Shown here: positions 35,257 through 44,921 of the stretch, in pieces
Numbering within the stretch: position 1 is the first letter of the stretch
Layout: the number at the start of each line of letters is the position of its first letter
Assembly: GCF_020905335.1 (NCBI RefSeq)
Contig: NZ_JAJJMN010000002.1
Location: 124,001-188,000 of the forward strand
Source of the DNA: Flavobacterium lipolyticum
Lineage (GTDB): Bacteria; Bacteroidota; Bacteroidia; Flavobacteriales; Flavobacteriaceae
Reading direction: 5' to 3'
Length of the DNA: 64,000 nt
The notes under the pieces: generated by a model
Database searches by the model: none
Told to the model about the DNA's origin: nothing
The model's input: the letters and a program-made list of their open reading frames with translations, nothing else
Translations under genes and position numbers: made by a program

Positions 35257-35257
35257 C

Positions 35258-36577
35258 ATGAAATCAGGATTAACACTAATCGTATTGTTGGTATTTATGT
35301 TTGGATATTCACAAAAGGGGCTTAGTATACAATTAGAAAAATACATGGATGCACAATTTGCAGTTAATGATTTTAGCGGTACAGTATTGGTTTCTAAAAA
35401 CGATTCGATACTTCTAAAAAAAGCATATGGCTTTGCGAATTATGAGTGGAAAGTAAAAAATGTAGTCGATTCAAAATTTAGCATGGCTTCAGTTTCAAAG
35501 CAATTTACGGCTGTAGCGATTTTGCAGTTAGCGGAGCATAAAAAGTTATCATTGGAGGATCAATTGAGTAAGTACTTTGTTGGTTTCCCTAAAGGTGATG
35601 TCATCACTTTAAAAATGATGTTAAGTCATAATTCAGGTTTTCAAATGGATTTTGATGAACTGTATTTGGTAAGAACAGATCTCAATAAAGATTCTGTTTG
35701 TACGTATCTGGCAAAAAAAACTTTGCTGTTTGAGCCGGGAACCAGCACAGCCTACAGTAACATTGGATACTATTTATTAGCGCGCATTGTTGAAAAAGTA
35801 TCGGGACAATCTTATGAAGAGTATTTAAGGCAAAATCTGTTCGATAAAGCTAAAATGTACAATTCCGGAGTTTCTACTAGTGATACTGTAGTGGATAAAA
35901 TGACTCAGTTGTATTATTTCAATGATAATAAATTAACTAAAAATCCATACATCAATTGGAATTTCAATCGTGGTCATGATGGTATATATTCAACTGTTGA
36001 AGATTTAAATTTGTGGAATAAAGCACTTTTTGATGGTCAGTCTTTGCTATCAGAGGAATCTAAGAAAAAAATGTTTACATCGTATAATGAACAGAACTTT
36101 GGTTTTGGCGTAATAATCAATCCTGTATATAATCAGGGACATCAATTAATTGCGCATGATGGTGGTTTCTTTGGGGCAATGACATCCTTTAACAAATTTA
36201 CTGCCGATAAAGTTTTTATTACCGTTTTATCCAACAACCAGTCAAAATCGTATTATATCGCTTATGGCCTTGCGGGAATATGTTTTGGGAAAGAGGCAGA
36301 GCTTCCGTACAAACACATTCAGGTAGCTGGAGATGTGAAGGCTTATGATCAATATATAGGGGAGTATGAAAATATTAAAATTGTAAAGAAAGAGAACAAA
36401 CTGTATTATGCGGGTTCTGCTATCGAATTGTTGCCGGAATCACAAACAAAGTTCTTTCGCTCAGATAATAATAATACGACAGTAGAATTTATTAAAAATA
36501 GTAAAGGAAAAATTATACAGTTAGAAATTAAAAAGGCTGGAATAAAAGAAACAAAAAATAGAACAAAAGGAGTTTAA
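35258..36577 (+). CDS. Serine hydrolase, class C beta-lactamase family
   Basis: The 439-residue protein has a signal peptide ending FGYSQ. Penicillin-binding motifs: SVSK with catalytic Ser78 and Lys81, YSN at 166-168, and HDGG at 300-303 in place of the usual KTG. A C-terminal extension of about 80 residues (YIGEYENIKI...) resembles the small beta domain of this family. It is probably periplasmic and may act on peptides or esters. True beta-lactamase activity is not implied. It is co-transcribed with the upstream MarR gene. Confidence 0.88.
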   Translation: MKSGLTLIVLLVFMFGYSQKGLSIQLEKYMDAQFAVNDFSGTVLVSKNDSILLKKAYGFANYEWKVKNVVDSKFSMASVSKQFTAVAILQLAEHKKLSLEDQLSKYFVGFPKGDVITLKMMLSHNSGFQMDFDELYLVRTDLNKDSVCTYLAKKTLLFEPGTSTAYSNIGYYLLARIVEKVSGQSYEEYLRQNLFDKAKMYNSGVSTSDTVVDKMTQLYYFNDNKLTKNPYINWNFNRGHDGIYSTVEDLNLWNKALFDGQSLLSEESKKKMFTSYNEQNFGFGVIINPVYNQGHQLIAHDGGFFGAMTSFNKFTADKVFITVLSNNQSKSYYIAYGLAGICFGKEAELPYKHIQVAGDVKAYDQYIGEYENIKIVKKENKLYYAGSAIELLPESQTKFFRSDNNNTTVEFIKNSKGKIIQLEIKKAGIKETKNRTKGV

Positions 36578-36607
36578 GCGTTATTTTTGCATTCAAAATA
36601 TAATCTT

Positions 36608-37462
36608 ATGTTGTTTCTTATCCTCAGTATTTTGTGCAGTGTAATTGTTGGTGTAATCTTTAAAATAACGCGAAAATACAATACACATCCCACTCAAATT
36701 ATTGCGTTCAATTATATTGTGGCTTTAGCACTTTGTTATTTTACTTTTAGCCCCAATTTAAATGAAGTTGATGCAAACGCGCCCTGGAACATTTACATTG
36801 CTATTGGGATATTATTGCCGATAGTCTTTTTGTTTCTGGTAGCTTCCATAAAAAAGGTGGGGATTGTAAAAACAGATACAGCCCAGCGATTGTCGTTATT
36901 CATCCCAATTTTGGCGGCCTGGTTCATCTTTAAAGAAGAATTTAATACCTATAAAATTATCGGGTTACTAATTGGTTTTCTGGCGCTTTTACTCATCTTA
37001 AAAAAGCAGCCGGATACCACAGAGAATAAATGGATTTATCCGGCGGTGGTTCTGGTAGGTTTTGGAGTTATTGATATTCTCTTCAAGCAAATCGCTCTTT
37101 ATACTACTTTGCCTTATCCAACCTCTTTGTTTGTGGTGTTCTGTATCGCCTTAGCAGTAGCTTTTTTAATTGCGATCTATGAAATAGGGGCAAAAAAGAG
37201 GAAAATGGACTCTAAAAATATTCTTTTTGGTGCCTTGGTGGGGATCTTCAATTTCGGAAATATCCTGTTCTATTTAAAGGCACATAAAGCATTTGCTGAA
37301 AATCCATCAACAGTTTTTGCAGGAATGAACATGGGAGTTATTGTTTTGGGAAGTTGTGTTGGTTTGCTTTTTTTCAAAGAAAAATTATCTAAAATTAACT
37401 TTATTGGTATCTTTTTAGCTTTAATAGCCATCATTTTTATTGTTATTTCTCAGTTTAAATAA
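36608..37462 (+). CDS. EamA/DMT-family membrane transporter
   Basis: The start chosen is the ATG at 36608 (MLFLILSILCSVIVGVIF), giving 284 residues; a TTG 21 nt earlier overlaps a TATTTTTG -7 box (36582-36589). Ten hydrophobic segments in two similar halves are visible, typical of drug/metabolite transporters. The substrate cannot be inferred. It follows the hydrolase gene closely but has its own -7 box. Confidence 0.8.
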   Translation: MLFLILSILCSVIVGVIFKITRKYNTHPTQIIAFNYIVALALCYFTFSPNLNEVDANAPWNIYIAIGILLPIVFLFLVASIKKVGIVKTDTAQRLSLFIPILAAWFIFKEEFNTYKIIGLLIGFLALLLILKKQPDTTENKWIYPAVVLVGFGVIDILFKQIALYTTLPYPTSLFVVFCIALAVAFLIAIYEIGAKKRKMDSKNILFGALVGIFNFGNILFYLKAHKAFAENPSTVFAGMNMGVIVLGSCVGLLFFKEKLSKINFIGIFLALIAIIFIVISQFK

Positions 37463-37568
37463 ATTTTTTCAGAATGTATTGTGTTGATTAACAAGTGTTT
37501 TTTGTTGATTTTTTCATTTTACAAAAATAAACTCTACTAATTCTATAGAATTTATAAAATATATTTTA

Positions 37569-37671
37569 TAGATTTGCAATAACAATGAAGAACTATAGTC
37601 AAAATATCATCTCATCTTTATGTGGCTTCACGATGTGTCGCATGCAGGACTATGTGATGAAATGGCGTTGA
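37569..37671 (+). CDS. Possible 28-residue leader peptide before gdh
   Basis: A -7 box TAGATTTG (37569-37576) is followed after 8 nt by ATG (37585) opening MKNYSQNIISSLCGFTMCRM..., 28 codons rich in Met and Cys. The frame stops at 37671, 30 nt before a terminator. The layout of promoter, tiny ORF, terminator and enzyme gene resembles an attenuator. A second tiny ORF (37757-37819, MRTKRNTSVMMRRCFRKILC) lies after the terminator. Whether either is translated is unproven. Confidence 0.4.
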
Positions 37672-37701
37672 TAGAGAAATTTACTTGTTATTTTTTTTTT
37701 T

Positions 37702-37733
37702 AGCCTTTCATGCACCAATGAAAGGCTTTTTTT
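37702..37733 (+). terminator. Terminator or attenuator upstream of glutamate dehydrogenase
   Basis: AGCCTTTCAT / ATGAAAGGCT hairpin with a 6-nt loop and a run of seven T, between the tiny ORF and the gdh gene. Confidence 0.75.
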
Positions 37734-37893
37734 AGAACTGGAAAAAAAGAAACAAAATGAGAACCAAGAGAAATACCAGTGTTATGATGCGACGCTGTTT
37801 TAGGAAAATCCTATGTTAGAGCAAGTATCCATAAACCTTAGAAAAAATTTTTGTAAAAGATAAAATATAATAACCCCAATTAAACGATATAAT

Positions 37894-39180
37894 ATGAGTG
37901 CAGAATTAATAAAACAGAACCCCTTTCAATCCATGATTGATCGTTTTAACATTGCCGCAGACATTCTTAGATTAGACGAATCGATCAGGCAAAAACTCCA
38001 GCGTCCGGAAAAGCAAATTGTCGTTAATTTTTCAATTACCCTGGACAACGGTTCTGAAAAGAACTTTGAAGGTTATCGTGTTATTCACAATACGGCTTTA
38101 GGGCCTTCAAAAGGTGGAATCCGATATGATAAGGGAGTGAACCTTGACGAAGTAAAAGCACTGGCTGCCTGGATGACCTGGAAATCGGCGGTAACCGGGA
38201 TTCCGTTTGGAGGAGCAAAAGGCGGAATTATTTGTGATCCCACGACACTTTCTAAGAATGAATTAGAGAAAATAACAAGAGCTTATACCAAAGCTTTAAT
38301 AGATATTTTCGGACCTGAAAAAGATGTTCCGGCTCCGGACATGGGAACGGGGCCCGATGAGATGGGATGGTTAATGGATGAGTTTTCGATACTTCATGGC
38401 AAAACAATTCACGCCGTAGTAACCGGAAAACATTTGCATTCCGGCGGTTCATTAGGCAGGGTAGAAGCAACAGGAAGAGGGGTTAGTATCATCACTTTAT
38501 TAGCCCTTGAAAAATTAAAACTCAGACCTGCAAAATCTACAGTAGCCATTCAGGGTTTTGGAAATGTGGGATTGCATTCGGCCTTATTTTTATTTGAAAA
38601 AGGACTAAAAGTGGTTGCGGTTAGTGATGTTTCCGAAGCGTTTTACAATCCTGAAGGACTTAATATCCCTGAATTGATTTTGTACTACAATTTGAACAAT
38701 AAAAGTATTAAAGGATATCCGAATTCAATTGCTATTAAACATGAGGATTTATTGTTGTTAGAAGTGGATGTATTGATTCCTGCTGCCACAGAAGATGTGA
38801 TTACACAAAAGAATGCTAATGATATTCGCGCTAAAATTATTGTGGAAGGTGCCAACGGACCGGTTTCTTCCGATGCAGATAAAATACTACACGATAACAA
38901 TGTTTTAGTGGTTCCGGATATTTTGGCTAATGCGGGTGGCGTTACAGTTTCGTACTTTGAATGGCTTCAGAATTCGCTACTGGAGTCCTGGAGAATTCAT
39001 CAGATTAATACACGCTTAGAGGACATCTTAGAAAAGGGATTTGAGACGGTTTTCAGAATTGCCGCCAAACATAATGTAACGCCGCGTATTGCAGCTTATA
39101 TTATTGCGTTGAAAAAGGTAGCCGACACTCAATCTGTAAAAGAAGTGGCGCTGGATACTCCGAAATTTAAGCAGAATTAA
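37894..39180 (+). CDS. gdhA: Glu/Leu/Phe/Val dehydrogenase (glutamate dehydrogenase type)
   Basis: The 428-residue protein interconverts glutamate and 2-oxoglutarate with ammonia, using NAD(P). Family marks: GPSKGGIRY (substrate binding), MTWKSAVTGIPFGGAKGGI with the catalytic lysine region, VPAPDMGT, and the Rossmann motif QGFGNVGLHSA. Length and motifs fit hexameric bacterial enzymes. Other amino-acid substrates in this family cannot be excluded, so the symbol is provisional. The 430-nt upstream region has a possible leader ORF and terminator. Confidence 0.9.
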   Translation: MSAELIKQNPFQSMIDRFNIAADILRLDESIRQKLQRPEKQIVVNFSITLDNGSEKNFEGYRVIHNTALGPSKGGIRYDKGVNLDEVKALAAWMTWKSAVTGIPFGGAKGGIICDPTTLSKNELEKITRAYTKALIDIFGPEKDVPAPDMGTGPDEMGWLMDEFSILHGKTIHAVVTGKHLHSGGSLGRVEATGRGVSIITLLALEKLKLRPAKSTVAIQGFGNVGLHSALFLFEKGLKVVAVSDVSEAFYNPEGLNIPELILYYNLNNKSIKGYPNSIAIKHEDLLLLEVDVLIPAATEDVITQKNANDIRAKIIVEGANGPVSSDADKILHDNNVLVVPDILANAGGVTVSYFEWLQNSLLESWRIHQINTRLEDILEKGFETVFRIAAKHNVTPRIAAYIIALKKVADTQSVKEVALDTPKFKQN

Positions 39181-39339
39181 AAATTAGATTTTTAATAGTA
39201 AAGATTGTTTTCATCAATTAATAAGAAGATTTTCAGCTGAAAAGAACTTGTTGCTTGATGAAAATGTCTTTGTTTTTATAAGGATATAGAAGTACTACTG
39301 CTGTGTGTTTTTTTATAAATTAAATACGTATTTTTTAAA

Positions 39340-40563
39340 ATGGAACATATTAATTTTCTAGCTTTCGCGATGCCTGCTTTTTTTCTCTTTCTCTTTTTAG
39401 AATACAAGCTTGCACAACGACGAAAGAGACCGGAAATTTTTAACTATGAAAGTTCAGTTTCAAATATTAGCATTGGGATTGCAGAACGGTTGATCAATTT
39501 GTTTGTGGCAGCCAGTTTTTACCAGTTGTATTATTTGATTTATGATAATTATCGATTTTTTGACATTTCGAATAGTGTTTTGGTATGGATTGCCTTAATT
39601 CTTGCCACCGATTTTGTCTGGTATTGGTACCACCGATTGGGGCATGAAGTCAATTTTTTCTGGGCAGCACACATCGTACATCATCATAGCGAAGAGTTTA
39701 ATTTTACTGCGGCTGCCAGAATTACGACTTTTCAGGCCGTGATTAGAACAGGATTTTGGTGTGTACTGCCGCTTATTGGTTTTCACCCTTCTATGGTGAT
39801 TACCATGCTGATTGTGCACGGAGCTTATTCTTTTTTTACGCATACACAGCTTGTTGGCAGAATAAAATGGCTGGAGTATGTTTTTGTTACGCCTTCTGTA
39901 CACGGTGTGCATCACGCCTCTGATGAGAAATATCTCGATAAAAATTACGGCGATATGTTTACCTTTTGGGATCGTCTTTTCGGAACTTTTCAGGAAGAGG
40001 AAGAAAAACCAAAATACGGTTTAACACATCCACTCAAAACATATAGTTTCTTGTGGCAGCATTTTCATTACTATTTTGAGATTTACGAGCTGTGGAAGCG
40101 CTCAACAGGATTTAAAGCAAAATGGAAAGCGGTATTTGGCAGTCCCGCCCATATGGATCAGGATATTCGACCAACCTTAGAGAAACGTTTTCTACAGGAC
40201 AAAGCGAATCCGCATCAAAGGCTTCGATTTAAGAATTATCTCTACATCCAGCTTGGGGTTTCTACATTGCTTTTAACGGTTTTTACGTATTGTTTTGAAG
40301 GACTAAATGTCTCGGACAAAATTTTTGTACTGTTACTTATTCTGGTAACATTAGTAAATTGTGGGGCATTATTAGAACAAAGAAGATGGATTTATTATCT
40401 GGAATACCTGAGAATTTTTATGGTAACCACTTATTTTTTATACGAAGAAAATTTGCTTTCCTTTTTCTTCATCCCGCTTGCGATTATGATTTTTGCCGAG
40501 CAATTATTTTCACTTAGTAAACATTATCAGGAAGTTGTACTGCAATTGGAAACTTCTGAATAG
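39340..40563 (+). CDS. Sterol desaturase / fatty acid hydroxylase family membrane protein
   Basis: The 407-residue protein has several membrane segments and the diiron histidine clusters of the family: WYHRLGHEVNFFWAAHIVHH (H-x3-H and H-x2-HH), then FFTHTQ and SVHGVHHASD. The C-terminal half adds further hydrophobic helices. Members hydroxylate or desaturate lipids such as sterols, carotenoids or fatty acids. The substrate here is unknown. It stands alone and is followed by a long inverted repeat. Confidence 0.85.
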   Translation: MEHINFLAFAMPAFFLFLFLEYKLAQRRKRPEIFNYESSVSNISIGIAERLINLFVAASFYQLYYLIYDNYRFFDISNSVLVWIALILATDFVWYWYHRLGHEVNFFWAAHIVHHHSEEFNFTAAARITTFQAVIRTGFWCVLPLIGFHPSMVITMLIVHGAYSFFTHTQLVGRIKWLEYVFVTPSVHGVHHASDEKYLDKNYGDMFTFWDRLFGTFQEEEEKPKYGLTHPLKTYSFLWQHFHYYFEIYELWKRSTGFKAKWKAVFGSPAHMDQDIRPTLEKRFLQDKANPHQRLRFKNYLYIQLGVSTLLLTVFTYCFEGLNVSDKIFVLLLILVTLVNCGALLEQRRWIYYLEYLRIFMVTTYFLYEENLLSFFFIPLAIMIFAEQLFSLSKHYQEVVLQLETSE

Positions 40564-40571
40564 TATAACTA

Positions 40572-40624
40572 ATCGCCACGAATGCACGAATTTGTATTTC
40601 AAATAATTCGTGCTTTCGTGGCGA
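40572..40624. repeat. Long inverted repeat, terminator-like
   Basis: CGCCACGAATGCACGAATT and AATTCGTGCTTTCGTGGCG pair with one mismatch, enclosing a 15-nt loop, just after the desaturase-family gene. It looks like a dispersed repeat that may also terminate transcription. The remaining gap to 40903 shows only a -7 box, TATATTTG, at 40873-40880. Confidence 0.7.
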
Positions 40625-40903
40625 AAAAATTCAATTATTTATCATTTTAGGGATAAATTTTTAACTTTTAAAGTTAACGAAAAAGAAACGCCCAATTCAG
40701 TTTTATTTAATTTTACTTTGCGTTAATGTATTTGACTATCAGTTTTGTATGCTGTTTTTACATTGAGTTTGTATCAATTTCAATGGTATTGGAGCCTGAA
40801 AAAAGGGCTAATTCTGATTTGGAGATTTTTTTTCAGGAGGGTTTGAAAATTTCATTTTTAAATCAGATTGGTTATATTTGAGAGTAAATTCTCAAAATAT
40901 AAA

Positions 40904-42073
40904 ATGGAAAAAAAATTAAAGCAATTCTTTGTAAAGTCTTTTTTGGTGCTGCTGTTCCTTCATTTAGGGTATTTTTTATATGGTTTTTTTACCTTTAAAG
41001 GCATTGCCAACATCAATTCCTATTTTGAATTTTACAGATTTAAATTTTATGATGATGTTTCCATTTCCCATTTTTTCATCAGCGGTTTGTTTTTATTTTT
41101 CTTCCTGATATTTTTGGTTAAAAATCACTCCCGATATCCTTATTCTTTAACCAATCTTCTTAAAACCGGTTTGGTATTACTGCTGATTTGTTTTCTGAGT
41201 TTTTCCTTTTTCATCAGTTATAGTTTTGGGCTGAATGCTAAATTAAGGAGTGAACTTCCGGAAGTTAATTTCAACAAAGACAAGGTTTTACTGAATGTTT
41301 TAAATCCGTTTTTATACAATTATACATCTTACAGTTCTGAAAAGTTGTTTAATCCGGTTCATATCTTATATCCAAAACCCTATCCTGTCACGGAAGTATT
41401 AGATAGTGTTTTAATATCAAATGGATATTACAACACAGAGAGCACGTATTACAGCATCGATACTTTGAAAGTGCTCACAACCGATTTAGATAAAGTTTCG
41501 ACTGCAACTAGCAAGGTTTTGGATGAAATTGGTTTAGATAAAAAAGAACTTTCGGAGAGAATTATAGCCAAAAAAGCGATTAAAGACAGTACAGAGATCC
41601 TATTCAGAGGTGTTGAGGTACGACCTCAATATGACGATAGCATTTGTATTTTTCTCGAAAATAAATCATTGTTTAAACCGGTGGAAGGAATTGCAACAGA
41701 AAAGCAACAGTACGATGCTGCAGTACAACGTTATAAACTGCTGTACAAATACAGAAAAGACTCGTTGCAGTTGAATTTTCAGAGGCTGGATACTCTTTTG
41801 AAGAAGTATAAAATTGAGAGTAATATTGTTCCCAAAGAACTTGTCGCAGATGCTTTTTATTTTAGGGAACATCGCGATGAAGTATTGAATACGATTCGAA
41901 ACAGCTTTGACCGAAAAGCATTAATAGAGAAGTTTATCACTTTTGATAAGCTTTTTTACGAACCCAACTATTTACATCCGTCAATTATTGGGATGTATTT
42001 TGGCGTGATTGTAACCGTTTGGCTGATCCTTTTTTTAGTGTATGTTTGGTTTAATCGCAGAAGTAGAGGTTAG
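40904..42073 (+). CDS. Hypothetical membrane protein
   Basis: The start chosen is ATG 40904 (MEKKLKQFFVKSFLVLLFL), downstream of the -7 box at 40873; the product is 389 residues. Three hydrophobic segments are near the N-terminus (about 10-30, 55-75, 90-115). A long charged soluble region with acyl-carrier-like spacing but no known motif follows, and a final membrane span (about 358-380, YFGVIVTVWLILFLVYVWF). The soluble part is probably periplasmic. Function unknown. Confidence 0.75.
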   Translation: MEKKLKQFFVKSFLVLLFLHLGYFLYGFFTFKGIANINSYFEFYRFKFYDDVSISHFFISGLFLFFFLIFLVKNHSRYPYSLTNLLKTGLVLLLICFLSFSFFISYSFGLNAKLRSELPEVNFNKDKVLLNVLNPFLYNYTSYSSEKLFNPVHILYPKPYPVTEVLDSVLISNGYYNTESTYYSIDTLKVLTTDLDKVSTATSKVLDEIGLDKKELSERIIAKKAIKDSTEILFRGVEVRPQYDDSICIFLENKSLFKPVEGIATEKQQYDAAVQRYKLLYKYRKDSLQLNFQRLDTLLKKYKIESNIVPKELVADAFYFREHRDEVLNTIRNSFDRKALIEKFITFDKLFYEPNYLHPSIIGMYFGVIVTVWLILFLVYVWFNRRSRG

Positions 42074-42098
42074 GGAAAGTTTATCCTTTCCATTGTTT

Positions 42099-42533
42099 TT
42101 ATACCCTGTTGTAATCTGCTCTCCAGTGCACGATGGCTTTTTTTATAACATCTCCGCTGAGATTATTTTTAAGAGCATCTTCCAAAAGCGGTAGGATTTC
42201 GTCGTCAGGAGCAAATCTCAAAGCAAAAATCTGATCGTCTGTTAGTTTGTATTCGAATTCTTCAAGCCTTTTTCCGGTAAGGCTCAAATAACGATAACGA
42301 AGTTCCAGCCTCACGATTCGGTTCTGAAGCGTCAGGGCGTAATGCTGGCGCAGCATATAGGCAAGAAAAAACAGAAATAGAAAACAAACACTTATAAACG
42401 ACCAAATAAGTGTATTTTCGGTCGTACAGGCGAAGTAAATACTGCAGCCTAAGAATAGTGCTAAAATCGGATAATAAACAAAATGATGCGGGGTATAAAA
42501 CCGAACATGATTGTAATAAGTTTGAATTTTCAT
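42099..42533 (-). CDS. Small two-span membrane protein, DUF6526-like
   Basis: The 144-residue protein begins MKIQTYYNHVRFYTPHHFVY with an N-terminal aromatic/His stretch. Two membrane helices follow (about 20-40 and 42-62), then a soluble helical domain (LTDDQIFALRFAPDDEILPL and IKKAIVHWRADYNRV). This resembles a conserved Bacteroidetes family of unknown function. The family name is from memory and tentative. Confidence 0.7.
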   Translation of the reverse strand: MKIQTYYNHVRFYTPHHFVYYPILALFLGCSIYFACTTENTLIWSFISVCFLFLFFLAYMLRQHYALTLQNRIVRLELRYRYLSLTGKRLEEFEYKLTDDQIFALRFAPDDEILPLLEDALKNNLSGDVIKKAIVHWRADYNRV

Positions 42534-42640
42534 AATGATATCGTTTTGGTTTCCGATTATGTAACAAGGCTACTCCGGAAGAGAATAGCTTATTCAAAGA
42601 AAAAATAACGCAATCAATGTTTAAATGTATTAAAAAAAAA

Positions 42641-43156
42641 TTAATCTGTGTGAGGTGTCGATGTATTATTATGAGATGGATCAACAGAAATTTTCCACTC
42701 CTGAAGTTTAGATTCATAGCTTTTGCCTGCATTTGCCGGACTTGTTGAGGGTAGTGTAATCAAGTGATAGTTTTTTTTCAGCTGGACATATTTTTTAAAG
42801 AATGCTGCTGCTTTTTGTCCGTTAAAAAGAATGGTTGTGATTTTGGGATGTTGTTCTAAAAAGGTTTCAAAATCATTAGGGGTTTCGTTTTTAATCGCAC
42901 TGTCCAAACTCCCTATCCGGTCACAATGCTGTAACACATCCCACACTGCAATGTTGTTTTTTTGCAGCAAAGCTTTTCGGGTTTCATAATCAGTAGATTG
43001 ATTCTCTTTCAAAATAACAAACATAAATTTCCAGAAATTATTCTGATGGTGACCGTAATATTGATTCAGTTCCAATGATTTGGTTCCGGGCATGGTGCCC
43101 AAAATCAGAATAACAGCATCTTTGTTGGATAGGGGCGGGAAAGAAAAACTTTTCAT
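42641..43156 (-). CDS. DNA-deoxyinosine glycosylase (UDG superfamily)
   Basis: The 171-residue protein begins with ILGTMPGTKSL, the superfamily's active-site motif, in the variant used by hypoxanthine-DNA glycosylases. Y-x-HHQNNFWKF and the C-terminal LPSTSPANAG (substrate loop) follow. It would excise hypoxanthine, a deaminated adenine, from DNA to start base excision repair. Apparently monocistronic. Confidence 0.85.
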   Translation of the reverse strand: MKSFSFPPLSNKDAVILILGTMPGTKSLELNQYYGHHQNNFWKFMFVILKENQSTDYETRKALLQKNNIAVWDVLQHCDRIGSLDSAIKNETPNDFETFLEQHPKITTILFNGQKAAAFFKKYVQLKKNYHLITLPSTSPANAGKSYESKLQEWKISVDPSHNNTSTPHTD

Positions 43157-43289
43157 GAAGTACTGTTTTTGTAAAGCAGTAAGGTAACCATTTTAAAAGT
43201 TACTTTTAAAGAGCCTCATTAAAATTTTGAAGACGAAATAATTTGGATTGCAGCTTGTGTTTTATTTTTCGTTTTCATTGGAGTTTTAT

Positions 43290-44117
43290 CTATGATTTTT
43301 CTTTTCCGGAAGGTGCTTTTTTAGCGTCTTCTTCTTTTTGTTTCTCCTGTTTTTGTTTCTCTTCTTTGGCTTTTTCCTCTTTTTCTTTATTGATTTTTTC
43401 CTGTTGCTCTTCTTTTTTCTCTTTAGCTTCCTCTTTCTGTTTTTCCTTTTCCTTCTCTTTTTTTCTGAAATAACCTCTCAACAGAAAGTTATTTTTGGCA
43501 GCTTCCATATTATCGCTAAAACCTTTGGTACCGCTTTCCAGATTTGAAAGGGTATTCGAAACGCTATTGGCCATTTTATCGTCGCGAACCAGTCTGGCCA
43601 AAGCTCCGTTTCCGTTATTCATACTATGACTAAAAGTGGCAAGTTCGTCAGAAATAATGCCTACATTATCGACACTTTTTTTGACACTTTTCATGATGTC
43701 CTGCATTTCTATTCCGTCAATCGAAGCAATTGCACCGTTGTTTTCGATTATTTTTTGTGATTTTATACCAGGAGAAATAGTAAGAACCTTGTCGCCCATC
43801 AATCCGTCAGAACCAATGCTGGCGCGAGCGTCTGTTTTGATAAATTTTCTAACATCGTCTTTAATCACCATTAAAACCACTACTGACGAATCATTAATCA
43901 GTCTGATTTCTTCGACCGTACCAATGTTAATTCCCGAAAAACGTACATTGTTGCCTACTTCCAAACCGCTCACCGTTTTAAATCGGGAGCTGATGTGAAA
44001 GGTGGAGCCAAAGAGGTTTTTTTGTTTGCCTATAAAATAAATGGCCATTATAAAAAGTAACAATCCAATTGCTACAAACATTCCTAATTTCCAGGTATAT
44101 CCAGATTGTTTATCCAT
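43290..44117 (-). CDS. mlaD: MlaD-like MCE-domain protein with charged tail
   Basis: The 275-residue protein has an N-terminal membrane helix (about 10-28) and an MCE domain (about 38-115, with VSGLEVGNNVRFSGINIGTV), so it is the periplasmic lipid-binding subunit of an Mla-type transporter. The last 60 residues are almost only Lys, Glu and Gln (KEKEKQKEEAKEKKEEQQEK), a charged coil not usual in MlaD. It is the last gene of an operon with the ATPase (22 nt upstream) and permease. The symbol reflects family similarity, not a proven role. Confidence 0.85.
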   Translation of the reverse strand: MDKQSGYTWKLGMFVAIGLLLFIMAIYFIGKQKNLFGSTFHISSRFKTVSGLEVGNNVRFSGINIGTVEEIRLINDSSVVVLMVIKDDVRKFIKTDARASIGSDGLMGDKVLTISPGIKSQKIIENNGAIASIDGIEMQDIMKSVKKSVDNVGIISDELATFSHSMNNGNGALARLVRDDKMANSVSNTLSNLESGTKGFSDNMEAAKNNFLLRGYFRKKEKEKEKQKEEAKEKKEEQQEKINKEKEEKAKEEKQKQEKQKEEDAKKAPSGKEKS

Positions 44118-44139
44118 GATTTCTACTATTTATTTTGCG

Positions 44140-44919
44140 TTATTCAAAAAATGAGCGTACCCATTCGTCTTCGTCTTTTTCCAGTTCTTCATAAGTCCCT
44201 TCGGCATGTATTACTCCGTCTTTTAAAACCATAATTCGGTCGGCTGTGAGTTTTGCACAAGCCATATCGTGAGTAATAATGATGGAAGTTGTTTTACGTT
44301 TGTGTTTGATATCGAGAATTAATTCGCTGATCTCACGCGAGGTTATAGTGTCTAATCCCGTTGTGGGTTCGTCGTATAAGATAATTTCCGGTTTTAAGAT
44401 TAATGTTCTGGCCAGACCAATTCTTTTTTGCATTCCGCCTGATAGTTCAGACGGCATTTTATCGATCGCATCCGCCAAACCAACATTATCTAAAGCTTCC
44501 ATGACTTCAGTTTCAACTTCTTCCGGCGTTAAGTTCTGTTTGTGTTTTTGTAAAGTGAAAGCCAGATTTTCGCGTACCGACATGGAGTCATACAGTGCAC
44601 CGCTTTGAAATAAAAATCCAATTCGAACCCTAATCTGATTTAGCTCAGGTTTCTTCAGGTTTAATACATTTTCGTTAAAGACTTTTATTTCGCCCTGATC
44701 GGGAGTTATTAACCCCACAATACATTTTATGGTGACCGATTTTCCCGAACCGGAACGCCCAAGAATCACTAAATCTTCTCCTTTATTCACCGTTAGATTT
44801 ACACCTTGCAGAACAGTATTGTTTGTACCAAAAGTCTTGTGCAAATCCCTGATCTCAATGATTGGAGTTTTGCTTTCTGCTTTAGTTTTAAGTGCTGTAT
44901 TTTCTTTTTCAGTAATCAT
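44140..44919 (-). CDS. mlaF: Mla-type ABC transporter ATPase
   Basis: The 259-residue protein has Walker A GRSGSGKS, the signature LSGGMQKRIGLAR and Walker B ILYDEPTTGLD, plus the H-loop ITHD. It powers lipid movement between membranes. It is separated by 2 nt from the permease gene upstream and 22 nt from the MlaD-like gene downstream. Confidence 0.92.
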   Translation of the reverse strand: MITEKENTALKTKAESKTPIIEIRDLHKTFGTNNTVLQGVNLTVNKGEDLVILGRSGSGKSVTIKCIVGLITPDQGEIKVFNENVLNLKKPELNQIRVRIGFLFQSGALYDSMSVRENLAFTLQKHKQNLTPEEVETEVMEALDNVGLADAIDKMPSELSGGMQKRIGLARTLILKPEIILYDEPTTGLDTITSREISELILDIKHKRKTTSIIITHDMACAKLTADRIMVLKDGVIHAEGTYEELEKDEDEWVRSFFE

Positions 44920-44921
44920 CT

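Noticed and set aside
43243..43547. Cys/Phe-rich plus-strand frames
   Set aside because: They are antisense to the Lys/Glu-rich tail of MlaD.
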